Part shown: piece by piece, positions 1 through 6,785 of the stretch | How the letters are laid out: each line of letters begins with the position of its first letter | Numbering within the stretch: the stretch's first letter is position 1 | The notes under the pieces: model-generated | What the model was told of the DNA's origin: nothing | Database searches by the model: none | What the model saw: only the letters and a program-made list of their open reading frames with translations | Program-made: the position numbers and the translations under genes | NCBI GenBank assembly: GCA_021792365.1 | Contig: JAJYUT010000001.1 | Location: 372,001-436,000, forward strand | DNA: 64,000 bases | Source: Pseudomonadota bacterium | Lineage (GTDB): Bacteria; Pseudomonadota; Alphaproteobacteria; Dongiales; Dongiaceae | Reading direction: 5' to 3'

Positions 1-163
1 CGGGCGTTCGGACGACCGCGAGCTGAAGCCCGAGAAGCTTCGCAGCATGGCACTCGGCAATCTCGCCCGTGATGCCGAGTGGCTTCCCGGTCAGTTCCTG
101 ATAGGCAATGGCAGCCCTCTTGGCGCCCTGCAGGATCTTTTCCAGCTTTTCCTGATCGCTCAT
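1..163 (-). CDS. Hypothetical protein, N-terminal part (DUF6998-like)
   Basis: The frame opens with ATG at 163 and runs off the left edge without a stop, giving 54 residues. It contains an ELTGKPLGITGEIAEC stretch followed by HAAKLLGLQLA. A 'GKPLGITGEIAE..AA.LLGL' pattern is what I recall for the DUF6998 family, a domain of unknown function often found on mobile elements. The match is from memory over a short region, so the family name is tentative. The codons look coding, but only the first part of the protein is present. Function is unknown. Confidence 0.5.
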   Translation of the reverse strand, partial: MSDQEKLEKILQGAKRAAIAYQELTGKPLGITGEIAECHAAKLLGLQLAVVRTP

Positions 164-700
164 GGGCCCCCGATCGGGCTTTATCCCCGGCCGCATAATA
201 CACAAGGCCGGCTGCCCGCGATAAGGCCTATGCGACGATCAGATTGCCACTCGTGACAAGGGCCGCTTCGTCAGTGAGGTCTGTTACCCCTACAATCGTG
301 GTAATCTGCCTAGACTGCGCTGTGCAGCGCAGGGACAAGCGCCTGTGCCGTGGCGGCATTACGGCGCGCTTCATCCAGCTCGGACCGTAGCGCCTGCGAT
401 CACTCCGGCATCACCATGAGGATGCGAAAGAAGCATCTGAAAGCCTGATAGCCCGTCAATCGCTCCAAGTCGATTGAACTATTTGATGATCCTTCATCAG
501 AATTGGTAGAGCCATATTCAATTCTTCGCTGCTTTAGCAATGAGACGTGGGCGGCCATCGAGTTCAATAGCTTGGCCGGCGCATTGAGCTATCGATCGCC
601 AAAAATCTCCCGTGAAAGGGACGTGCAGACAGTCGCTTGAATGTCTCAATGAGACATTGCTTTTATCTTGCCATCCCGCGAATTCGACTCGGCTCCCTCC
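164..700. other. Gene-poor stretch left of the IS66 element
   Basis: I see no convincing complete gene here. A perfect 7-bp dyad, CTGCGCT-GTGC-AGCGCAG, lies at 315-332 and could be a weak terminator, but no T-run follows. Just to its right on the minus strand is a short open stretch ending in LDEARRNAATAQALVPALHSAV and then a stop; it looks like the tail of a decayed gene whose upstream frame is interrupted by stops. The rest is AT-richer than the surroundings, which fits accessory or degenerated DNA. Confidence 0.4.
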
Positions 701-708
701 CCTCTCAT
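701..708. repeat. Left 8-bp target-site duplication of the IS66 element
   Basis: CCTCTCAT directly abuts the left inverted repeat and is repeated exactly at 3482-3489 outside the right inverted repeat. Eight base pairs is the duplication length typical of the IS66 family, so the two copies fix the element boundaries. Confidence 0.95.
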
Positions 709-730
709 GTAAGCGTCGTGCCGTTGCACG
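709..730 (+). repeat. IS66 left terminal inverted repeat
   Basis: It starts GTAAGCGTCGTGCCGTTGCA. The reverse complement of the right end starts GTAAGCGTCGCGTCCTTGCA, giving 18 matches in 22 positions. GTAAGCG ends are characteristic of the IS66 family. Confidence 0.92.
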
Positions 731-792
731 CTTGTTCCCCTCTGTAGAGCTGCGATTCTGATCTCCGCGTTCATGCGAACAGGAGACGAACG

Positions 793-1479
793 ATGCGTCA
801 GAATCTGCAGACCGAACGCGCCACCTGGTGGCGCGAACACATTGATGGATGGAAGAAAAGTGATTTGAGCCAGAGGGCTTATTGTCGGGCGAACGGGCTC
901 CATCCCAAGTCCTTTTCGCGCTGGCGGCGATGGTTCAAGGAGGAGGCTGACATCGCCGAGCGAAAGCTGCTTCAGCGCCACCGGCGTCGTCCTGATGGCG
1001 CCCTAAGCACTAGTCTCAACACTAGTCTCAACACTAGTCTCAACACTAGGACGATGGGGGCGGACCACCCCTTACTCGGCCTCCCGCAACGGAATCGCAG
1101 GCGCCAGTTTCCCGACCTGCTTAAGAGACAGATCGTCGAGGAAACACTGCTCCCAGGGACCACAGTTTCCTCCGTGGCGCGGCTGTACGGCGTGACCGCG
1201 CCCTGCCTGTTCCGCTGGCGGAAGGAGCTTGGATACGGCTCCGCCGATAAGCAAATCGAGTTCGCTGCTGTGCAAATTGGTGAGCCTGCTGGAGCTGCCT
1301 TCGGCGGTGAATCCACCGCTCCGGAGTTGCCAGTTCCGTTGCCCAACCTGCTGCCGGAGCGTCCTGCCGGCGGCATTGAGATCGAGCTGGCGGGTGGCAA
1401 AAAGCTGCGCTTCGACCCCGGCACCGACCCTGAATCGATCCGACGCGTGGTCGAACTTCTGGAGGGCCGGACCACATGA
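793..1479 (+). CDS. tnpA: IS66-family accessory protein TnpA
   Basis: This 228-aa protein is the first of three IS66 genes. Residues 1-55 form a helix-turn-helix typical of IS66 TnpA (WREHIDGWKKSDLSQRAYC, then LHPKSFSRWRRWF). A second helix-turn-helix follows around residues 100-145 (VARLYGVTAPCLFRWRKE). Between them is an in-frame run of three TSLN units encoded by a 12-bp tandem repeat. The stop overlaps the tnpB start as ATGA, implying translational coupling. TnpA is needed for transposition together with TnpB in studied IS66 members, but its exact biochemical role is not settled. It is unusually long because of the repeat and linker. Confidence 0.9.
   Translation: MRQNLQTERATWWREHIDGWKKSDLSQRAYCRANGLHPKSFSRWRRWFKEEADIAERKLLQRHRRRPDGALSTSLNTSLNTSLNTRTMGADHPLLGLPQRNRRRQFPDLLKRQIVEETLLPGTTVSSVARLYGVTAPCLFRWRKELGYGSADKQIEFAAVQIGEPAGAAFGGESTAPELPVPLPNLLPERPAGGIEIELAGGKKLRFDPGTDPESIRRVVELLEGRTT
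1009..1050 (+). repeat. 12-bp tandem repeat (3.5 copies) inside tnpA
   Basis: The unit ACTAGTCTCAAC occurs at 1009-1020, 1021-1032 and 1033-1044, followed by a half unit ACTAGG. Each copy adds Thr-Ser-Leu-Asn in frame between the two helix-turn-helix regions, so the gene stays open. The copies are identical, which suggests recent slippage expansion. Confidence 0.95.
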
Positions 1480-1829
1480 TTGTCGTTCCGAGTAATGTCC
1501 GCGTGCACCTGGCGCTTGGCGCCGCGGACATGCGCAAAGGCCTGTGTGGCCTCTCCATGCTGGTGCAGAACGTGCTCTGCCGTGATCCGTTCTCGGGGCA
1601 TATGTTCGTGTTCCGCGGCAAGTCCGCGAGGTACATCAAGGTGCTCTACTGGGACGGCAGCGGACTCTGCCTCTTCAGCAAAAGACTGGAGCGCGGGCGC
1701 TTCGCTTGGCCCACGGCGCCGGAAGCAGGCGCCACGGTGACGCTCAGTCCGGCGCAGCTCTCGATGCTGATTGAAGGGATCGACTGGCGCTCGCCGGAAC
1801 GCACCTGGCGACCTGCTATCGCTGGCTGA
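1476..1829 (+). CDS. tnpB: IS66-family accessory protein TnpB (Orf2)
   Basis: The 117-aa product matches the compact IS66 Orf2 family: an opening IVVPSNVRVHLALGAADMRKG, a central FVFRGKSARYIKVLYWDGSG and a late LSMLIEGIDW. Its length is normal for the family (about 115-120 aa). It is translationally coupled to tnpA (start at 1476 inside the tnpA stop) and lies 59 bp before tnpC. IS66 TnpB is required for full transposition activity in tested members. It is unrelated to the RNA-guided nuclease also called TnpB. Confidence 0.93.
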   Translation: MIVVPSNVRVHLALGAADMRKGLCGLSMLVQNVLCRDPFSGHMFVFRGKSARYIKVLYWDGSGLCLFSKRLERGRFAWPTAPEAGATVTLSPAQLSMLIEGIDWRSPERTWRPAIAG

Positions 1830-1888
1830 TCGCAAGAGAGTCGGCGAAGATTTCTTGGTGAGAGTCGGCGCGCGTAGTAGAATCCTGC

Positions 1889-3445
1889 ATGCGCGTCGAC
1901 CTCAACGATCTGCCCCGCGACATCGCTCTGCTGCAGGACCTGGTGCGCGATCTCGTAGGCGAGATCGAGAGCAAGCAGACGCTTCTTTCCGAGGCGGAAG
2001 CCGAGACCGAACGGCTCCGCCTGATCCTCAAACAGCTGCAGCGTTTGCAGTTCGGTCGGCGCTCTGAGCGCCTCGATCCGGACCAGTTCGAGCTCGGCAT
2101 CGACGATCTCGGCGCCGACATCGGCCGCGCCGAGGAGCGCAGCCCAGTGCCAGACTCCATCCCGGATGAGGCCTCGAACGACGCTAAATCGGTGCGCGCA
2201 TTGCCCGATCATCTGCCGCGTGAGGAGCTCATTCTCGAGACGGAGACGACCTGTCCATGCTGCGGCGGCGCGCTCCATCCTGTCGGCGAGAGCGTCAGCG
2301 AGATGCTGGATTGGGTGCCGCCGCAGGTCAAAGTCATTCGTATCCGCAGGCCAAAATACGGCTGCCGGACCTGCGGCATAATCCACCAGGCGCCGGCCCC
2401 GGAGCGGCCGATCGCCAAGGGCATGGCGACGTCCGGCCTGATCGCGAACGTCCTGGTCGCCAAGTATTGCGACCACCTTCCACTCTATCGGCAGGCGCAG
2501 ATGTTCGCCCGCCATGGCGTCGAGATCGACCGCTCGACCCTCGCCAACTGGGTTGGCGGCGCGTGCTGGTGGCTTGAAGCCCTGCACGAACGGCTGGCTG
2601 CGCACGTCTTTGCCGGCACCGAGATCTTCGCCGACGACACGCCGATTCCGGTGCTCGACCCGGGGCGTGGACGGACCAAGACGGGCCGGCTTTGGGTCTA
2701 TGCGCGGGAGCAAAGCAGCTGGGACGGACCCGATCCGCCGGCCGCCGTCTACTTCTACAGCCCAGACCGCAAGGGCGAGCGACCGGCCGCTCATCTCAAG
2801 GGATTCCGGGGCGTTCTGCAGGTGGACGGCTATGCCGGCTTCGAGCGGCTGACAGCAACCGGCGACGTAGTTCTGGCCGCCTGCTGGGCTCATGCGCGGC
2901 GGAAGTTCTATGAGCTCCACGAGGCCATCGGGTCGCCGATCGCTGCCGAAGCACTGCGTCGGATCGGTGATCTCTACGCGATAGAGGCACGCATCCGAGG
3001 CCAATCATCCGAAGTCCGGCAGCGCATCCGCGGAGCGCAGTCGCGGCCCCTGATCGATCAGATGAAGCGTTGGCTGGACCAGGAACTCGCCCGGATTCCC
3101 AGCCGCGGGAGGCTTGCGGAGGCGATCCGCTACGCCCTCATACGATGGGATTCACTCTGCCGTTTCCTGGACGATGGCCGCATCGAACTCGACACCAATC
3201 CGGTCGAGCGCGCGATCCGGCCGGTGGCGCTCGGCCGCAAGAATCACTTGTTCGCCGGCTCCGATGGTGGTGGCGAGCGCTGGGCCGTGGTCTGCTCCTT
3301 GATCGAGACCGCGAAGCTCAACGAGGTCGAGCCCTATGCATATCTGAAGGACATTCTGCAGCGTTTGGTCGATGGCCACCCGATGAGCCGCATCGACGAT
3401 CTGCTGCCCTGGAACTGGCAAAAGCTGCAGCCCGTCAAGCCCTGA
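1889..3445 (+). CDS. tnpC: IS66-family DDE transposase TnpC
   Basis: The 518-aa transposase catalyses strand cutting and joining at the element ends. The N-terminus has a leucine-rich coiled coil (about residues 1-65). A zinc-binding region follows (CPCC about residue 125 and CRTC about 165). Next is the catalytic core with an FADDTP aspartate near residue 249, a second aspartate in LQVDGYAGF near 313 and the glutamate in NPVERAIRP near 440. The C-terminus ends with the IS66-typical YLKDILQRL...LLPWNW. Length and domain order are normal for the family and no frameshift is seen. It ends 36 bp before the right inverted repeat. Confidence 0.95.
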   Translation: MRVDLNDLPRDIALLQDLVRDLVGEIESKQTLLSEAEAETERLRLILKQLQRLQFGRRSERLDPDQFELGIDDLGADIGRAEERSPVPDSIPDEASNDAKSVRALPDHLPREELILETETTCPCCGGALHPVGESVSEMLDWVPPQVKVIRIRRPKYGCRTCGIIHQAPAPERPIAKGMATSGLIANVLVAKYCDHLPLYRQAQMFARHGVEIDRSTLANWVGGACWWLEALHERLAAHVFAGTEIFADDTPIPVLDPGRGRTKTGRLWVYAREQSSWDGPDPPAAVYFYSPDRKGERPAAHLKGFRGVLQVDGYAGFERLTATGDVVLAACWAHARRKFYELHEAIGSPIAAEALRRIGDLYAIEARIRGQSSEVRQRIRGAQSRPLIDQMKRWLDQELARIPSRGRLAEAIRYALIRWDSLCRFLDDGRIELDTNPVERAIRPVALGRKNHLFAGSDGGGERWAVVCSLIETAKLNEVEPYAYLKDILQRLVDGHPMSRIDDLLPWNWQKLQPVKP

Positions 3446-3459
3446 TCTCCGCTCGTGCC

Positions 3460-3481
3460 GGTGCAAGGACGCGACGCTTAC
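3460..3481 (-). repeat. IS66 right terminal inverted repeat
   Basis: This ends in CGACGCTTAC on the plus strand, the inverse of the left end. It is followed immediately by the second target duplication. Confidence 0.92.
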
Positions 3482-3489
3482 CCTCTCAT
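3482..3489. repeat. Right 8-bp target-site duplication of the IS66 element
   Basis: CCTCTCAT is identical to 701-708 and directly abuts the right inverted repeat. Confidence 0.95.
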
Positions 3490-3541
3490 ACGATAACTTG
3501 CGCTGATGTCTGATCGACCGCTGAGCACACGCTGAATCAGA

Positions 3542-3580
3542 AGCTCAGGAGAACGGTGCCGAAGACCGCCCTCCTGAGCT
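3542..3580 (-). terminator. Hairpin downstream of the 118-aa gene
   Basis: The arms AGCTCAGGAG (3542-3551) and CTCCTGAGCT (3571-3580) pair perfectly over 10 bp with a 19-nt loop. It lies just past the stop of the minus-strand gene at 3591. In the direction of that gene only a short T-containing stretch follows, so this is a possible rather than a canonical terminator. Confidence 0.4.
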
Positions 3581-3590
3581 CAGTTGGCCA

Positions 3591-3947
3591 TCAGCTGCTG
3601 GCCAGAAACGCGCTTTCCGCACTTTCGAAGCTCTCGAACCGCCGCACTTTGAGCAGTGCGCGGACGTGCCTTTTCTGATCTACGACGCACGTGGCGACGT
3701 AGTACTGGGCGCGAAAATACCCCAGCACCGCGACCCGCTCGCACCCTTCATATTCGTCATCGAGGCTCTCGAATTCGCCGAGATTCATCTCCGCGAGTCG
3801 CCCTTCCCAGCAGAAATCCGCCTGCTCGGCGGCGATGAATCTGTCGACGATCGCGCCGATTCCGTCGCTGCCGAATTCCGCCGTGAGGTCCCGAACCAGC
3901 TCCGGAAACCGGTCGAACGCCGCGTGATCATGCTGTGATTGAGACAT
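3591..3947 (-). CDS. Conserved small hypothetical protein of ICE-type elements
   Basis: The 118-aa product is acidic and probably soluble, with no signal peptide or membrane segment. An excellent ribosome site (AAGGAGG, 7 nt before ATG at 3947) supports the start. The N-terminal half (about residues 10-45) looks helical, and the C-terminal half has a DDEYEGCERVAVLGYFRAQYY stretch and ends in a helical FESFESAESAFLAS tail. I do not recognise a named domain. I believe similar proteins occur on rhizobial and sphingomonad mobile elements, but I cannot confirm that. It sits between the IS66 element and a strongly structured DNA block, where the relaxase gene is often found in related ICEs. Confidence 0.7.
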   Translation of the reverse strand: MSQSQHDHAAFDRFPELVRDLTAEFGSDGIGAIVDRFIAAEQADFCWEGRLAEMNLGEFESLDDEYEGCERVAVLGYFRAQYYVATCVVDQKRHVRALLKVRRFESFESAESAFLASS

Positions 3948-4003
3948 CGTATCCTCCTTGGCTGAGATCCTCTTGATCGAGGACAGGCCCTGAGAGATCG
4001 GCC

Positions 4004-4116
4004 GGCGAAACGGCTGTCAGGGACACGGGCGCAGCCCGTGCCGCGGAGCGGGGCGTGGGGGAGCCAAAATGCGCAGCGTTTTGGGGGGACCGCGCATCCT
4101 TGACAGCCGTTTCGCC
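4004..4116. other. Highly structured intergenic block, possible oriT
   Basis: Perfect 16-bp inverted repeats (GGCGAAACGGCTGTCA at 4004-4019 and its inverse at 4101-4116) enclose 81 bp. Inside are a CACGGGC-GCA-GCCCGTG hairpin (4024-4040) and an ATGCGC...GCGCAT dyad whose loop holds GTTTTGGGGGGACC. The block lies between the transglycosylase gene and the position where a relaxase is expected in related ICEs. Transfer origins often have this kind of nested dyad symmetry. The GCGCATCCTTG step only loosely resembles the ATCCTG core of IncP-like nick sites. A structured RNA or a protein-binding site is an alternative. Confidence 0.4.
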
Positions 4117-4164
4117 CTGGCTGGTACGCTGAAAAAGACCGAGACGAGCCCCTCTCTCCGCCGC

Positions 4165-4839
4165 TCAGCGCCCCATCTTTTCGGCGGAAGGGTCAGGCGC
4201 CGGAGGGTTCAGGGGAATGAACAGCACGTTGGAGTTGGGTACTGATTGTGCTGCGGTGATTGCTGGATGCTGGCCGGAGATCGGAAAGAACAGGTTTTTG
4301 CCGGAGGGGAGAGTCACCTCTGCCGCATTGTCGGGGAGGACATTTCCCAGGATTGCCAGATAGGCTCTGGTCTCCTCCGGCAGGGGCAAATTTCCATCGA
4401 GGTATGCCTGATAGCGCTCCGGCCCCGCGTTGTAGGCGGCGAACATGCCGGCACGACCGAACCGCTCGTACAGCTCCTTCAGGTACGCCGTGCCGGCGAG
4501 GATGTTCTGCTCCGGATCGGCAGGGTCAGGGCCAAGCCCGTAGCGCAGACGAAGCTCTTCATAGGTCCGCGGCATCACCTGCATCGGCCCTATCGCACCG
4601 GCTGGCGAGGTGATCGGCTTACCGTTGATGGTCGTTCGCCCGCCGCTTTCCGCGCTGATAACGGCGCGAATCCAGGCGTCCGGGATGCCAAAACGCTCCG
4701 ACGCTTCATCGATGAAAGGCCGCAAGGCTTGCAGCTGGCTGGTGGTTTCCTGGTCGAATTGCACGATTGTCTCAGCACGGACCGCGGTGCTGGTGAGATA
4801 GATCGCCGTGGCGGACGCGGCGATGATCAAGCCCTTCAC
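4165..4839 (-). CDS. Lytic transglycosylase of the conjugation module
   Basis: The 224-aa product opens peptidoglycan for passage of a transfer apparatus. The GTG at 4839 is the likely start: it overlaps the TraF stop as GTGA and gives a clean signal peptide (KGLIIAASATAIYLTSTAVRA, cleavage about residue 22). The SLT (lysozyme-like) domain starts near residue 45 with the catalytic Glu64 in ISAESGG. The usual GAIGPMQVMPRTY and AAYNAGPERY motifs follow. The C-terminus has a proline-rich tail. In rhizobial ICEs this gene follows traF and precedes the relaxase. Here a structured block and the 118-aa gene follow instead. Confidence 0.9.
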   Translation of the reverse strand: MKGLIIAASATAIYLTSTAVRAETIVQFDQETTSQLQALRPFIDEASERFGIPDAWIRAVISAESGGRTTINGKPITSPAGAIGPMQVMPRTYEELRLRYGLGPDPADPEQNILAGTAYLKELYERFGRAGMFAAYNAGPERYQAYLDGNLPLPEETRAYLAILGNVLPDNAAEVTLPSGKNLFFPISGQHPAITAAQSVPNSNVLFIPLNPPAPDPSAEKMGR

Positions 4840-5390
4840 CGAGTCCAAAGCGGTTCCAGGCGGCCGATGATGTCGCGCCGTTCCGTGACACCGAAATACC
4901 GCCCGTCGAACGAGTCCGGCACATCGGCCATGAGGAGAAAGAACTCGCCGGCGCCCAGTGTCTTGCAGCCTTCCCACTGCGGCAATGGGCGGCCCATCCG
5001 GTCGGATGCCAACCTGTGCGCGACGACATGGCCGTCGATGGAAACTGCGTCGCCCGACGCGCAGATCACATCTCCCGCGATCGCCGCCACGCGCTTGAGA
5101 AGCGGAACGTTGAGGGGGAGATAGTGGCGCTCTGCCGCCAGCCGGCGCGCCCAGTGCGGCGCCCGCGCGAGCACCAGATCGCCGCGAGACGGCGCGCCGG
5201 CAACGCGCCAGTAAAAGCCGATCGGAGCACTGGCGCTCGCGTTCCAGACGAGCCGGGGGGTCGGGACCAAGGTCGCGGGCGTGGCCGGTATGCTGAGCAT
5301 CGTCACGCCAAAGACGAGGGAGCGCCAAGCTCGCCGGGAGTACGGGCCGCGATCGGCGCGACCTTGCGCGCTGTTCCTGGGGTCACTCAT
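4836..5390 (-). CDS. traF: TraF-like S26 signal peptidase, conjugative transfer
   Basis: The 184-aa protein belongs to the S26 family of membrane-anchored serine proteases. TraF of plasmid RP4 processes and cyclises the TrbC pilin. A membrane segment lies at about residues 22-45. The catalytic serine is expected at Ser54 in SAPIGFY and the lysine at Lys99 in PLLKRVAAIAGD. ATG at 5390 is preferred because it overlaps the end of the rdfS-like gene (ATGAGTGA); a longer reading from 5429 would run deep into that gene. No pilin gene is in the window, so its substrate is missing or outside. Confidence 0.88.
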   Translation of the reverse strand: MSDPRNSAQGRADRGPYSRRAWRSLVFGVTMLSIPATPATLVPTPRLVWNASASAPIGFYWRVAGAPSRGDLVLARAPHWARRLAAERHYLPLNVPLLKRVAAIAGDVICASGDAVSIDGHVVAHRLASDRMGRPLPQWEGCKTLGAGEFFLLMADVPDSFDGRYFGVTERRDIIGRLEPLWTR

Positions 5391-5610
5391 AAGAGGTCGA
5401 CGTCTTGCAACGCGCCTCCGACCAGGCATTCAGATCGTCGATGTGATAGCGGACATAGCGTCCGTGCTTGCGGTAGATCGGCCCGCCGCCGATGACGCGC
5501 ATCTTCTCCAAGGTCCGCTTGGAGAGACCGATGTAGAAGGCGGCCTGCGCCGTGTTCAGGAACGGACTTCTTTTCTTCGCGTTATCCGCCCGCGCATTTT
5601 CGTCGCTCAT
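5383..5610 (-). CDS. rdfS: RdfS-like excisionase, helix-turn-helix DNA-binding protein
   Basis: The 75-aa protein has a MerR-like winged helix-turn-helix of the AlpA/excisionase type: FLNTAQAAFYIGLSKRTLEK, then GGPIYRKHGRYVRYHIDDLNAW. In ICEMlSymR7A, RdfS is the recombination directionality factor that drives excision and sits directly upstream of traF, as here. ATG at 5610 has a GAGG 6 nt upstream; an earlier ATG at 5634 lacks such a site. The gene overlaps traF by 8 bp, so the two are probably cotranslated. A strong hairpin lies about 80 nt upstream. The symbol rests on synteny and fold, not on alignment. Confidence 0.8.
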   Translation of the reverse strand: MSDENARADNAKKRSPFLNTAQAAFYIGLSKRTLEKMRVIGGGPIYRKHGRYVRYHIDDLNAWSEARCKTSTSYE

Positions 5611-5687
5611 GTCGCGCCTCGTGTTTGCTGCCATGGACGGCGCAAATGGCCGCTCCGAGGGCGAGCATGGCGGCGCGAGGGATGCTC

Positions 5688-5729
5688 GGGGACGGGCGAA
5701 AACGCCCTCTCAAGTTTTCGCCCGTCCCC
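5688..5729. other. Perfect 16-bp hairpin upstream of the rdfS-like gene
   Basis: GGGGACGGGCGAAAAC (5688-5703) pairs perfectly with 5714-5729 around a 10-nt loop. It lies about 78 nt upstream of the RdfS-like start. It could be a terminator that separates DUF736 transcription from rdfS, or an attenuator; the four-base T-runs lie inside the stem, not after it. Confidence 0.6.
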
Positions 5730-5810
5730 AGCCGCCGCTCGATTTGGCGGTGATGGGCGAGCGTTGCGCGAGCACCGGAGGCGATTCTGGTGGGACCGAC
5801 TTGCGGTGCC

Positions 5811-5844
5811 GCCGACCCCGCCGGTTGGTTCCGGCGGGGTCGGC
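5811..5844 (-). terminator. Hairpin directly after the DUF736 gene
   Basis: GCCGACCCCGCCGG (5811-5824) pairs perfectly with 5831-5844 around a 6-nt loop, starting 8 bp past the DUF736 stop on the minus strand. The stem is very stable, but no T-run follows, so termination would not be of the textbook intrinsic kind. Confidence 0.55.
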
Positions 5845-5852
5845 CCGCGTCT

Positions 5853-6176
5853 TTAGTCGGCGGGGTTCCAGATCACCGCGAAGGCATCGTCGTCATCCTG
5901 ACCGGCAGCCCGGCCGAGATTGGCGTAGAGCTTGCGCGGCCCGAACTCGGGTGCCGCGAGGCTCAGGCTGACGTATTCCTTGCCCGAGGTCTCACCGGTC
6001 TTGATCCAGGCGGCGCCGATCTCGACGCCCTGGGTCAGCACCCGGAAGTCCGGCTGGTTCTCGGCGCTTTTGGATGTGTTGGGCACCAGGTCGATCTCGG
6101 CGCGGATGCTCAGAGTCTTGAGGTGGCCCTTGTAGCCGCCGTTGGCCTGCTTGGTGACGTGTCCGATGGCTGGCAT
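5853..6176 (-). CDS. DUF736 family protein
   Basis: The 107-aa protein matches DUF736: MPAIGHVTKQANGGYKGHL at the start, VEIGAAWIKTGETSGKEYVSL in the middle and a late KLYANLGRAAGQ. DUF736 proteins are abundant on ICEs and plasmids of alphaproteobacteria; their biochemical role is unknown. The start has AGGAGA upstream. A long leader with a 9-bp hairpin and a sequence shared with the ardC leader precedes it. A partial inverted duplicate of this gene lies at 6595-6750. Confidence 0.93.
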   Translation of the reverse strand: MPAIGHVTKQANGGYKGHLKTLSIRAEIDLVPNTSKSAENQPDFRVLTQGVEIGAAWIKTGETSGKEYVSLSLAAPEFGPRKLYANLGRAAGQDDDDAFAVIWNPAD

Positions 6177-6256
6177 GGTCGTTCTCCTCTTGTTGGATCG
6201 CGGGGACCATCCCCGGCGATGGGAGACCGTCCATAGGCGGAACCTGGCCCCGTGAA

Positions 6257-6316
6257 CCCCGCGACCCGCATTCGTCGCGGGGCCGGAACGGCAGTGGAGG
6301 ACCTGAGCGCAGGGGT
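6257..6316 (-). promoter_or_regulatory. Leader element shared with ardC (copy 1)
   Basis: A perfect hairpin CCCCGCGAC/GTCGCGGGG (6257-6265 and 6274-6282) is followed by GGCCGGAACG, then AGTGGAGGACC and GAGCG up to about 6316. Nearly the same string occurs at 11974-12018 upstream of ardC. In both cases it starts about 105 nt from the start codon. That suggests a common regulator site or RNA leader for backbone genes. Confidence 0.5.
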
Positions 6317-6594
6317 TTTTTGGAGCGAAAGCGGCCGTGAGGAGCCCGCGCCAGCGGGCGGGGAAAAAACCACGGCGCGACGGTTTCAGGAGGGCCGGAG
6401 CTGGCCATAGGTCTCACCCCGGAGCAGGGGCATGGCCCCCACGATCACTGCCGGGAGAGCGATCCATCCTGCTTCGGCCACACCCGGCAGAGCCATCGCG
6501 GCAGCGGCCGGCGCATGACTTTACCGAGACTGCGCACTCGACTCGCCGAAGCATGGTCCGCCGAGCTGAGGCATCTTTCGCGACGACGAATAGC

Positions 6595-6750
6595 GTCGAG
6601 ATCGGCGCCGCCTGGATCAGGACCGGCGAGACCTCGGGCAAGGAGTACGTGAGCCTGAGCCTGGCAGCCGCTGAGTTCGGAACGCGCAAGCATTACGTCA
6701 ATCTCGGCCAGGGCGCCGGCCAAGACGGCGGTACCTTCGCGCTGATCTGA
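6595..6750 (+). pseudogene. DUF736 fragment, inverted partial duplicate
   Basis: The 51 codons reading VEIGAAWIRTGETSGKEYVSL through NLGQGAGQDGGTFALI and a stop are the C-terminal half of a DUF736 protein, on the opposite strand to the intact gene at 5853. Nucleotide similarity to that gene is obvious by eye along the shared part. The N-terminal half is missing. An open frame extends upstream to 6337, but that part does not resemble DUF736. Confidence 0.85.
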
Positions 6751-6785
6751 AACATCAGCGCGAGTAACCCACCTGCAATGGCGGT

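Larger units (their letters stand above)
709..3481 (+). mobile_element. IS66-family insertion sequence, apparently complete
   Basis: The element is 2773 bp long with terminal inverted repeats of about 22 bp (709-730 and 3460-3481, 18 of 22 matching, starting GTAAGCGTCG). Perfect 8-bp direct repeats CCTCTCAT flank it. It holds the three genes of the family in the usual order tnpA-tnpB-tnpC, all on the plus strand, with tnpA and tnpB overlapping by ATGA. All frames are open and the transposase has its acidic residues, so it may be active. The perfect target duplication argues for recent insertion. It lies at the edge of the conjugation module, where a relaxase gene would be expected. Confidence 0.95.

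Noticed and set aside
1009-1050. Short repeat array considered as a CRISPR
   Set aside because: The units are directly tandem with no spacers and are translated inside tnpA. No other spaced direct repeats were seen in the window.
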